A stretch of 64,000 nt of DNA from Gaeumannomyces sp. JS-464 (Eukaryota; Ascomycota; Sordariomycetes; Magnaporthales; Magnaporthaceae), in NCBI GenBank assembly GCA_002197995.1, contig NGZR01000005.1, forward strand, positions 992,001 to 1,056,000, in the 5' to 3' direction. Shown here piece by piece: positions 54,551 to 64,000 of this stretch. Position 1 is the stretch's first letter. Every line of letters starts with the position of its first letter. The notes under the pieces are model-generated. The model was not told where the DNA came from and did not search any database. It worked only from the letters and a program-made list of their open reading frames with translations. A program made the position numbers and the translations under genes.

Positions 54551-57500
54551 GGGCGGTGTGTGCCTGTCAATTCTCCCACCAAGCACCACGGTGGTGATTT
54601 TTTTGTTTTTACATGCCGGAGGTGTAGTTGGGGTGCCAACTTTTCTTGTAGTGCCTAAACCTGGGAGCCTCCATCAGGCCTGGCCCACCTGGTGCCGTGG
54701 GCTTACACACCACAAGCCTCAAGTCGTTGCCGAAACCACTTGCAAAAAGAATGACACAAGCTTGTATCCATATTTCCTGCTTCTCGCCCGCCGATCAATG
54801 CTGCGTGGGTATGCAGACCTAGCGGATTACTTTAGCGTACAGACAAGGTGACAAGGCAGGAAAACCCCGTGTGCCCCACGCGATGGTGCAAGATCTCGGA
54901 GCGGGATCTGACTGTGACATCACGTCTAATGCAACTTGCGCCTTGCTGGGAGCCGGTTTGTCAGAGGCCAAACCGGTCACCGGACAGGTCGCACGTCCGG
55001 GAAACGGAGCAGGAGGAAGGCCTAAAAGGGCCGTTTGGATGTTCGGCTATCCGGCACGACGTGAAGCTGGGCGCATCCTCGCGGGACACCGAATGCCAGA
55101 TGCTGCAAGAGGATGTGGGCAATTTGGCGGATCATTCAGCCACGTGGGGTGCGAGGGCCAATGATGCCAGACGGTTTGCTGGGCGTCAGAGTCGGCAGTC
55201 CTCCCTTTCTCTGGAAGCATAAGCACTCCATGGAAAATTAACATCAACGTTCTCTGGAGGTGGCGGAGCGACAAGAAAGGCCGTTGCCCGTTCCCTGTGC
55301 CGCCGCACTGCCACGGAAAGCCAATCACCTCATGTCGATTCCCGAAACTCTGGGGAAGCCGGCAGCGGCGCGGACGCCAAGGCTGAGGGCGAAAAGGGGC
55401 GCAGCACACAGAGCACAGACAAGTCTTGTGGAAAAAAAACGCCTGGCTGAGGTGGTGGTCTGTCTCTTGGATGAATGCGTGGCGAAACCGCCAACAAGGC
55501 TCGAGGGGAGGGGGAGCTTGTCACCCTGTGTCCCAAAAAGGGAGGTAAAACGGCCAATAAGCCGGGAAATACCTGGTCCCTGTATCGGCCCCATCTCGCC
55601 CCTATCACGGACCAGCGGTTGGCTTTCAAAGGGGCTGGCTCGGCCGGCTTTCGGCACAGGTCGGATTGGTGATTGGGTCGCATGGAGAGTGTTGGAGCCG
55701 GCCTATTCTGGCTGTCTTTTGCGATGCATGGTGACGCACGCCATACTTTTTATTGGGGGAACACAGGAAGGAATGGCTGTTGCCTGTGTGCCTGTGTGCC
55801 TGTGTATGTGCATAGAATCACCTCCAATGTAACCACGACGCTGACGGCACCATGTGACAGTGAAAGTTGGTGGGATTCATGGATTGATGGATCGGATCGC
55901 TTCGATTACCCTGACGCGAGCTTCCGCTTTCCATCATGCTTCCATCCCCCTCGCACTGAAACAGCCTCGGACTCCGCCTCTCAGCTGGAAGCGAGTGGCG
56001 CTGTTGCGGCTGCTGCCGCGACCGCTAGAGACCAATACGCCACGAGCGAGTCTTGCAAGTCCAGGACTTGGATTGGCTGCCGATAGCAGTAGGCAGGCTG
56101 CGGCTGATGGCAAGACACTAGTAGGTCCCCGACATCTGGGGCATCGCAAAGCGCGGGGAAGGCCTCGCGAGACACGTTCTCGACGCACCGTCAATCAATT
56201 CAACGGCGGAGACGGAAGTGGCTGTTTGTTGCACTATCGGATCCAATGCCAGATGTGGATGAAAGGCACAACTTCCCCGCGTTCCCTGCCATCTAAGATT
56301 TCCGTTCCCCACAGGCAAAAAGGGTCGAACAGGGAGGGGGCCGGTCGGGCCTGGACCTGGGTCGCGTCGTCGGTTAAATATTCGGCGGGAGATGTTGCTA
56401 GCGTGTTTGTTGGGACTGCAGATGGATAAGAGAGGTATGCAGGGCGCGGGATTTATTCTCACGACGCGCCCAGTCTGGTCTTTCTAATCGCACCCATCCA
56501 GCATGGAGACGCAAAAAGCCTCAACGGCTGAGCTGCCTGCAGATGGACGCGTGTGTGGTGGATGGGATGAATCATCTGCATCCGTGGACGCATGGAAATG
56601 CCTGGCGCAGAAGCCACAAAGCTGGCCATGACAGCTGCCGCGCCACATCTCTTGCAGATCTCCTTCCATCCTGCTTCTGAAGAAGAATCCTGTGGTTCGC
56701 CCGTTTTCCCCACCAGACCATGTGCTGCATGCACTGCACCTCCATCTAATCACCTCGCCTCTCGCCTGCTCGTCTTCCATTTGTACAGGGCAGCACTGGC
56801 AGCACAACATAAAGAATCCCTGCCGCGGCCCACCCATCCGACCCCAGGGCGATCCACCAAGCTGGGGCAGCGCGCCGGAGACGGGCCCAATTGGGGGCTG
56901 CGTCCCCTCCCTGGCCCGGCCCTGGTGTGGCACTCTGACAGCGGGCTCGCTCGCCCCCCTATTGCTACGTGCGCTGTGAGCGCTGCGAGGTCCTGCGACG
57001 CCGCGCCGTTGCTCGATTCGCTGCGTCTCGACATCTGGGCTCCTCCCAATCCTCCACCGGGCCCCCAAAGCGGAATGGCCTGCCGCAACGTACAAAAAGT
57101 CATTGCGCTTCCTCGTCCACCATCCCGCCGCTCCGTCATTTCCGATCTCTTCTTTTTTGTACGTGGACCCCGTGCACTCAATCTTCATTAGCAGCAGCGC
57201 CCTCTTTTTACGCCAACCTGCGCCTCCTCCATTTCTGCTGATAGGATCCCCGAGAAAAGGGAAAGCAATCAAAATTAAGAGAGAGAAGTTAATCACGGGA
57301 AACGCGTTGTGGGGGAACAAGGGTTGGGGACAGCTCGAAAAAGGAAAAAACTGTAAAGCGTGTTTCTCTCAGGCGCCTTCTTCTTATTTTATTTTATTTT
57401 TTTGCCTTTTTTTCCTCCATCTGTTCCTGCCGACGCCCGCTTTGCCACACTGAACCTGAGGCGCGGTCCCCAACCCGCCCATGTTCCATCCCGGCCCTCG

Positions 57501-57630
57501 GTCGACGAGCAGCCAACAGCAACAGCAGCACCAAGGCGCCGCGCTCACCCTCCTCCTCCTCCTCGTCTCGCTCCTCCGCATCGCCCGGTTCCCCTTCCGC
57601 CGCCGCGCGACCGCCGCCGCCGCCGCAGCC
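54551..57630. other. Long intergenic region
   Basis: Three kilobases without a supported gene. It contains a short CTGTGTGC-type microsatellite near 55780-55815 and, over the last 300 bases, a pyrimidine-rich promoter-like stretch. Open frames on both strands are short or compositionally poor. An unrecognised small gene cannot be excluded. Confidence 0.4.
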
Positions 57631-58049
57631 ATGTCGAGCAAGTCGATCCTCCCGAGCTACCAGGACCAGGTTGTGTCCTCGGCCGTCGGCGGCCGCCACG
57701 GCCGCTGCAGGGACCACCACAGCGAGAAGGCGCACTTCCACCACGTCCACCACGCCGCGTCGCCGTCGCGCCGCAAGAAGAGCAGGTGGTGCTGCTACTG
57801 CCTGCCGCGCCTGCGCCACGTCCTCGTCTTCCTCGTCACCCTGCTCTTCGTCTTCTACGTCACGGGCTGCCTGCACCTGTACAAGCGCATCTCGCTCAAG
57901 AAGGCCACGACTCGATGCACCTCCAGACCACCACCTGGAACTTCAGGTTCTCGAGGGGTCCAATAGACGTCAGCCTCGGCACCTTCAGGACATCGAGGGA
58001 TATGGTCGAGATCAATTACCATCCCGAGGCGCAGGCATCGCCATCATGA
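57631..58049 (+). CDS. Small His-rich single-pass membrane protein, one apparent frameshift
   Basis: The start at 57631 (GCCATGTCGAGC) is preferred over an in-frame ATG at 57481, which would add a Gln- and Ala-rich leader. The N-terminus has a His cluster (EKAHFHHVHHAASPS) and a basic patch with CCYCLP before one membrane helix (HVLVFLVTLLFVFYVTG). The frame changes at about 57905 (one C missing from GGCC[C]ACG), and the continuation DSMHLQTTTWNFRF leads to a TGA at 58047-58049. A Cys-rich palmitoylation-like site next to the helix suggests membrane tethering. Family unknown. An acceptor-like T-rich CAG just downstream (near 58084) leaves room for a further exon. Confidence 0.45.
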
Positions 58050-59896
58050 GCGACAGAACGCCTCTCCTTTTTTTTTTCTTTCAGATACGACGGAGCACAT
58101 CCAGACGGCGCGTGGAGGGAGCCGCCGACGAACGACCATGACACGACGATGACGAGCAGGAGAGAGAGGAGGCTGTCTGCGATGGGATGGGGATTGGGCG
58201 AGCAACAGGGTGCATCCCCCGTCCCTGCTCTGGCTCTTGCCGCAGCGACAGCCCGAGACAAAACAGGACGGTCATGGGCTTATGGAGGACCACCACGGCA
58301 TACCGATCGACCGCAACTTGACACAAGACTCCCACGACTTGTCATCCGCCCGAACGACTCGTTCTCTCGCGTGCGCCTTGGCCTCGGTTACAGCCATGTT
58401 CCAAGACCGAACCGGAGGGGACCGTTACATTTCCCTTCGCTCAAGTACCGTTTGACGACTCAGTAGGCAATAATCGACAAAGACCCAACATCCATGTCCA
58501 CCGAAGCCGACCGGAGACAATCCCTCCATCCTCGTCCCATCTCGACCGTTTTCCTTTGCCGTCCCACACCCGCCTCGCTCGCAGCCGATCCCCCGTTCTC
58601 GACCCGCCTCAGCATCCCGCGCCAACCGTCCGTTATGTTTTCGTCCCAACTTTCCCTCCTCACGCGCCGGGGGATGTGCTGCTCTCTACAAAACAAAACA
58701 AAAACAAAAAAAAAAAAGCCGCACGGTCGGTTTCAAAGAAATGAACAAGAATAATATCCAAATATCGGGGGAACCAAACAAAAAACCTCCTATCCTTCCC
58801 ATCTCTTACTTCTTTGTCTATCCCATGTAATCATCACGATACCTTCTGTGCCTGTTTGAACAACGCCGCCTTTCCATGCTGGAATCAGTCACAGCTCCCC
58901 TTTTTCTTGATTCTCCTTCCCTGACCATACTTGAGTTGATGCCTTGGGCGTCTCGTTTTTCCCCCTTCCATCGATTTTCAAGAGCGGAGTCTGGCGTTTT
59001 ACGAGCTTCTCTTGGCTTCTCCTGGGTTACAGGTTAGACGCAGAAGAGAGTACATCTCGTTGTGCAGATCTCGTTCTTTTTTTTTTTTTTTTTTTTTCCT
59101 TGTCACTTGTTGGTGTACATCGGCGCGCAGACCTTGGTTTTTGCGTGCTGGTTTTCTGGGCATTTGGGAGCATTGGAGAGCGTGGCAAGCCGTCATTTTG
59201 TTTTTGTCTCCCCGCAGCCCTTCCGCGGGCGACCATTATCATCTCGTTGCGACAACCTTTGCGCGGGCGCACAAGGACGGCGCAGACATCGTCTGTGCAA
59301 CCTCCTGAACCAGCCAACCTTGGGATCCCGTCGGTTCAGCTTCTTCGACCCTCTGTCAACATCGAGCAACGATGAAACTGAACAACAGGAGGCCACGGTG
59401 GTCATCATGGCGTGAGCCGCCAAAGGGCTGTCAACTGTATTTTTTTCCATTCTGGTTTCCTTTGTCCCCCTGTCCGATTTCATGTCAGTAGGATTTGTCT
59501 CATACACATAGCCAGAGACAGCGGCCTATTTGTGCCCGGATCTGTTAGGGATTGTCTTGAGTAGGAAGTAACCGACAGCGCCGAAAGAACAATTACCAAC
59601 AACTATTAACACAGGCGCATGTGCCCCGATATCCTCTCGTGTCCGCTCGCCGTTTTCGATATTAGAAAGCCCTGACCCAGCTCGATATAACCACTCCCAC
59701 CCGAAGCTAATCCCTCTTCGCAGTGTTTCCCAGGTCTGTTTGTGTCATTCTGTGTCATGTCCATGGGACTAAATCAGATCCTATCTTCCCTCTCGCCCAC
59801 TGTGGGGAGAGCGTTCTGTTGGAGGCAGTCCCTCCTACCAAACTGCTTCCCTCGCCCATCTCCAACGAGAAGCAGAACAAGCTGCCGCGCACCAGC
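58050..59896. other. Intergenic region with homopolymer tracts
   Basis: No supported gene. It contains A- and T-rich tracts (an A run near 58700 and about 20 T near 59077-59097). The 3' flanks of both neighbouring convergent genes lie here. Confidence 0.45.
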
Positions 59897-60656
59897 CTAA
59901 AACTTGAGGCTGCCCATATCAGCCTTGTACCGCTTGAACACGCAGAGCTGCCAGGCGACCGAGAAGGCGACGGTGAACCACTGGAACGCCTGCAGGGCCG
60001 CGCCGCCCTTGACCTCGATCTCGTTCTGGCCCTTTGTCAGCTCCACGACGGCAAAGTGCAGCGCGTTGATGACCATGGACACGGCCGTGGCGGCCGCCAG
60101 CAGCAGGCCGAGGGCCAGGCTGTGCATCATGAACGCCGCGGCGGCCGCGGCGCCCGAGACCTGGGGCACGTTGCGCCAGACGACGACGGTGGTGGCCGAG
60201 ACGAAGAGGACGCTGGCGAGCAGGAGCGGGACGAAGAAGATGACCTTGACCTGGACCTCGTGGCCCAGGTCGACGAGGCGGAGCAGGGCCGGGTCGGTCG
60301 TGTTGAAGATGTTGTTGTTGCCCGGGTCGCCGGGGCTCTTGCGGCCGAGCGAGAAGGAGGGCAGGCACGAGGTCATGGTGGCGTTGGTGCCGGCGCACAT
60401 GCCGAAGTAGCCGACGCGCACCTCGGTCGGGCCGTTGCGGGCGTTGAGCTTGAGGAGGTAGATGTCGGGCACGCCGGGGGAGGTGGAGATGCAGCCGACC
60501 AGGGAGAGGACTGTTTCGTGGTTGCATGTTAGTGTTGGGGTCTGGGCGGACGGCCGGTGGAGGCTGGGGGATGGGGCTTACCATAAAAGAGAACGATGGG
60601 ATGATCAAGGTCCAGGTAACCAGGCGGAAGGTGTTTCCAGTGTTTCCGGCGGCCAT
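59897..60656 (-). CDS. Fig1-like tetraspan membrane protein, splice frame off by one
   Basis: Exon 1 60582-60656 and exon 2 59897-60510, intron of 71 bases (GTAAGC donor, CAG acceptor). A first membrane helix spans the splice site (VTWTLIIPSFSFM, then LSLVGCISTS). The extracellular loop carries PDIYLLKL and EVRVGYFGMCAGT, the pattern of Fig1 proteins (low-affinity calcium uptake and cell fusion during mating and hyphal contact). Three further helices follow (VIFFVPLLLASVLFVSAT, MMHSLALGLLLAAAT, FQWFTVAFSVAWQL). With the canonical donor the frame is one base short; one more G at the ATGG|GTAAGC junction would fix it. Length is about 230 residues, usual for the family. Confidence 0.7.
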
Positions 60657-62929
60657 TTTTGCGGTAGTATGCAAAGAGCGTGTTGGTAACAGAGAGGCTG
60701 GACGTTTCTTGTAAGGAGACGTGAGAACGAACGGCTCGAGCTCGCGAGACGAACGAAAGGATGCTGATGCTGATGGATATGCTGAAGTTCGTGAAAGACG
60801 AAGGTGGGCCTGCCCAAAATATCGAGAGGAAAAGAGACCGAAGCAAAGAAGAACGATCGTGTCAAGGGAAAGTAGGCTAGGAAAGGACGACTAGGAAAGT
60901 TGACAAAAAGGAAAGTCGTGAGAACGATTGAAGACTGCTGGTTTGATGAGGGACGAGACGGGATCAAGACCTGAGGTTGGAGAGAGAGCCGACGCATCTT
61001 TATACAGTCTATCTCCTCTGCCAAAGCTCCATCTCGAACAAAAATAGCGCCCGTAAACCCAGGGACCCAGCCCTGCCAAGTCGAAGCAGGCAAGCAAAAC
61101 ATGCACGGCTGCACCGCGATAGGCTGCTGGGGCGGCGGCCGTAGAGGGGCCCTTTGGCTGCGTTGTGGTGTCATTCCCGCGGCGAGCAGCGCGGCCTGGG
61201 CCTGAAACTGGCCGGCGGGCGACGAGGGCCACTCGATCCCGGTGGGCGTAGACGCCGGGCGCTTAGCAGCGGCGGCCGGCAACCGGGGCCACGGTACCTT
61301 GGTGGATTGCGCGCTGATTGGACGTCGCGCTTGCGATACCCTGGCTGGAGTGGTCCAAGAAATGCGCTGCGAGCGCATGCCAAAACATGTTGGCGCATGC
61401 ACGATCACGCCAACGGCACGTAAAATAAAAATATGCGGGCATGGATGTTTGATTCGATGGGCCATTGATGCTTGTCAATTGGATCGAGAAACCGCTTGCG
61501 AGCAGGTAGCTGCTGTCGCGAGAGACGTCCAGACCTGGCTGTGGGTTTCCCTCTTGGCACATCCCCCAATGGCTTTGCTCAGCGCCTGCAGCTCCATGTC
61601 GATCGATTCTTCACGCACCTCGGACGCATTATCTGCGGACACCCTTTGCTCGAAATGCGATATTGGAAGATGGCGGTGCAGCGCCTACCATCTGCTGTTT
61701 CTACACAGACGATGGCGAGATCCCTTCGCCTAGACCACGCCTGCTTGCGTTTCAGATCCGGACCCGATGGGCCAGGTTTTCTTGGCCGGCGCCTGGCTCG
61801 CCCTGCGGCCGGCCGCCGTCCGTCAAGCCGCTCGGCGAGACCACGGGGATGTGTGTCCGTCTTCCGCGAGCTGGGGTTTTAAACCTCGCGTCTACCTGTT
61901 ATAACCCCGGAGGATGGTGGGGGCTGCGCAAGTTTGGAGATCACCAAGCCAAGCAAAAGCCCATCCATCGCCAGGTATACTTTCCCACTCTTGGACGCTC
62001 TTGAACCCACACTTTGGGAATGCTGAAGTCCTGTGCAGGCGTGATAGCTCACGTGGCCAGGCAAAGGTGGCTGTCGGCCGACGCAGCCAGCACCAGGCCC
62101 TTGCAGACCCGTCGGGACGCACTGATTCGGGGTTGGAGCGATGTGCGACGTCGGTGGCAGATATTGACCTCGAATGTCTAATTCCCCGATTTGTAGCATC
62201 TTCAAATCTGTCAAATCGCCCCCTAACCCCATCTAGGGCGGACCTCTTCCCGACATGGACCGACAACATTTGAAAATGGCTAACCAAGACCGCACGCAGC
62301 AAACACACGAACAGGTGGCATCCCCAAGAGCTCATCGGGAAAGAGGCGGGGATGTCTGTCACCCGCCACCCGCAAAAGCCGGGGCGGGCCAGATGGTATT
62401 TCTTGGCTGCTTGGCCAACCCCGCAAAGAAGAAGCTCCTTCCTCTTCCATGAAAGTGCAACGCGCACAAGACTGAGGACGCCAGGGCCGGCCAGCACCAT
62501 TTTTCCAGGGCGTCGATTCAAGACCACATGCAGACCAGACATGCCAGCCAACACATTTTCCACCCCGCCAGATGCAGGCGACGACAAGGCGCCAAGGGAT
62601 CCTCGCTGCAGTGGTTCCTGCCTTTTCGGGAAGCTGGACCAGTCTTTTCGGTCTGCGCCGAGATGCTATCGCTGATATTGCAGATAAACACCAATTGGGG
62701 CCGGAAGAATGCAGGATTTCCATAAATACGCCCTTTTCTTAATTTGTCTCCCGTTCCGTTGCCCGCGTCCCAGTCTTTTGGTCCAGCCGGGTTCAGCTCT
62801 TGTTTTCTGGTGCTAGGTTGCAGCCTCCAAGTTCATTCCGAGAGCATCAAGAAGCCAACTTGGACTTCTGCCCTTTTCTGGCCGTCACTCTCTGCTGCCT
62901 TCTTCTACCACCCTGCCAAGGAAGCCAAA
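60657..62929. other. Divergent intergenic region
   Basis: 2.3 kb between the Fig1-like gene and the LVIVD-type gene. Open frames at 61892-62587 (minus) and elsewhere are poor in protein features. No gene is called; promoters of both neighbours lie here. Confidence 0.45.
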
Positions 62930-64000
62930 ATGCGCTACGCCTTTGCACTCACCGCCGTCACGGCGGTCTTTGCGGCCGAAATGCCCAAGGACGAGGCTCG
63001 TGCCCGGGAGCTCTACGACTCGGGCAAGAGGCACGAGGACCTCTTGAACAGGAAGATTGTACGTCCCGCCATGCCCCGACTGCTTGCTGTCACAATGCTA
63101 ACCCCTCTGTCTTCTTGCCAACAGTCGCACTGGGTCGCCGAGGAGGAGGCCGGCCTGATGAACTCGACCAAGTGGCCAAGGCTCGGCTACACCAAGTGCG
63201 TAGACGGCTTCGCCCAGGCTATCCCTGACAGCCCGGCCCACAAGTTCAGGTGCAAGAACGTGAGTCCAGCGGTGCCCATCCCATGCTGTAACCCAGCAAT
63301 ACTTTTGTTTTACACATCGACTTCTCGCGCTAACTCTGCGTAGATCGACCTGTACGACTTCATCAACCACGCCACCCTCGGCTCCCCCAACACCGACTAC
63401 CGCGGCAAGAGCGGCAGCTCCTCGTGGGGATGGACCGACCCCGAGTCTGGTCGCGAGTTCGTCGTCAGCGGCATGTACGACGGAGTCGCCTTTATCGAGA
63501 TCCTTCCTGAAGGCCGGATGCACCACGTCGGATTCCTGTAAGTTGGCCTCTGGACATGGGGCATATGTTACCTTTTGCCCTACCAAGCATGGCATTGAAC
63601 CACTGTGCCATTTGCTGACCTTACGATTCTCGGAACAAGCCCCAAGTGGGCGCCTGTTGCCGATAGGGCCTACTGGACTGAGATTCGCCCTTATTTGCAC
63701 TACATGGTTATCGGCAGTGAGCTTGAGGGCAACGGTATCCAGATTTTCGACATGAAGAAGGCAAGCAGCCAGAAAAGACCGACACTTTACACATATTGCT
63801 AACGAGACCCTTTTCCCGCTCTTTGTAGCTTCTTAATGTCAAGAAGGCAGACGCTCCCGTGCTGTTTACCAACGACAAGGATCTCCACGGTCATTTCAAC
63901 GAGACCCTGCCCATCGGGCGGAGCCACAACGTCGTCATCAACGAGGAGGCCAAGTACGGCGTCGCCGTGGGCGTGCAGCCCCGCAACGAGTACTGCAAGG
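62930..64000 (+). CDS. Secreted LVIVD/choice-of-anchor-B type protein, 5' part
   Basis: The gene runs off the window. Exons 62930-63058, 63125-63259, 63344-63537, 63640-63760 and 63829 onward, phases correct. It starts with a signal peptide (MRYAFALTAVTAVFAAE), then ARELYDSGKRHEDLL and SHWVAEEEAGLMN typical of this fungal family. KCKN-type sequence leads into IDLYDFINHATLGSP, SSSWGWTDPESGREF, GMYDGVAFIEIL and GIQIFDMKKLLNV. These are beta-propeller blades with LVIVD-like strands, and the SHNVVINEEAKYG motif follows. The protein is extracellular or wall-bound and function is not known. The fourth intron (63761-63828) uses a GC donor (AAG|GCAAGC) with a CTAAC branch and TAG acceptor. Confidence 0.75.

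Noticed and set aside
53366..54589. 407-codon minus-strand frame over the F-box-like gene
   Set aside because: Antisense shadow of the intact plus-strand gene; no domain features.
59077..59097. Poly-T tract near 59080 as a polymerase III terminator or retroelement tail
   Set aside because: No tRNA, 5S or retroelement sequence lies next to it; an ordinary homopolymer is the simpler reading.
61892..62587. 231-codon minus-strand open frame
   Set aside because: Composition like translated GC-rich noncoding DNA, no motifs.

Overview
The window is nuclear DNA of a GC-rich filamentous ascomycete (Pezizomycotina, most likely a Sordariomycete). The evidence is frequent short introns of about 60-140 bases with GTAAGT/GTATGT donors and CTAAC-type branch sites, intron-containing tRNA genes, and fungal gene families: a HET-domain relic, a DUF3176 protein, a dynamin/Mx-like GTPase, a Fig1-like membrane protein, a multicopper oxidase and a secreted beta-propeller phytase. 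No operons, CRISPR arrays or bacterial features are seen. About 21 genes or gene relics can be supported; the rest is intergenic.

Layout. 0-7 kb: the end of a short-chain dehydrogenase, a secreted GH43-CBM6 hemicellulase (two apparent frameshifts), an abutting tRNA-Glu/tRNA-Lys pair, and a secreted phytase with an EGF-like insert. 7-20 kb: two tandem paralogous orphan genes with matching core promoters, a DUF3176 protein lacking most of its ectodomain, a multi-pass membrane protein whose conserved C-terminus is cut by an in-frame stop, an NmrA-like reductase and a low-complexity hypothetical protein. 20-28 kb: two large, mostly helical, head-to-head genes that look like the halves of a two-component helical pore-forming system. 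One (nine exons, 828 codons) is intact; the other carries five single-base frameshifts.

28-35 kb is a decay zone: an FF-domain fragment, a gene split by a 765-bp inverted-repeat transposon whose removal restores its frame, a broken membrane-protein gene and a HET-domain pseudogene, ending at an intact dynamin-like GTPase. 38-50 kb: a secreted alpha/beta hydrolase, a polytopic membrane protein, a small hypothetical protein, a zinc-type quinone/alcohol oxidoreductase with an unusually long intron holding an imperfect hairpin, and a membrane-anchored multicopper oxidase. 50-64 kb: an alkaline phosphatase, an F-box-like protein, a small His-rich membrane protein, a Fig1-like protein and the start of a secreted LVIVD-type protein.

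The secreted phytase and alkaline phosphatase both bear on phosphate acquisition, and the GH43 enzyme and multicopper oxidase suit a plant-matter degrader, but nothing shows that they are co-regulated. A recurrent feature is single-base indels in otherwise well conserved coding exons (about 15 in eight genes), several in short homopolymers. They may be assembly errors or real gene decay, and every 'broken' call here carries that caveat. All models were made by eye from the sequence; family assignments rest on recalled motifs, not on searches.
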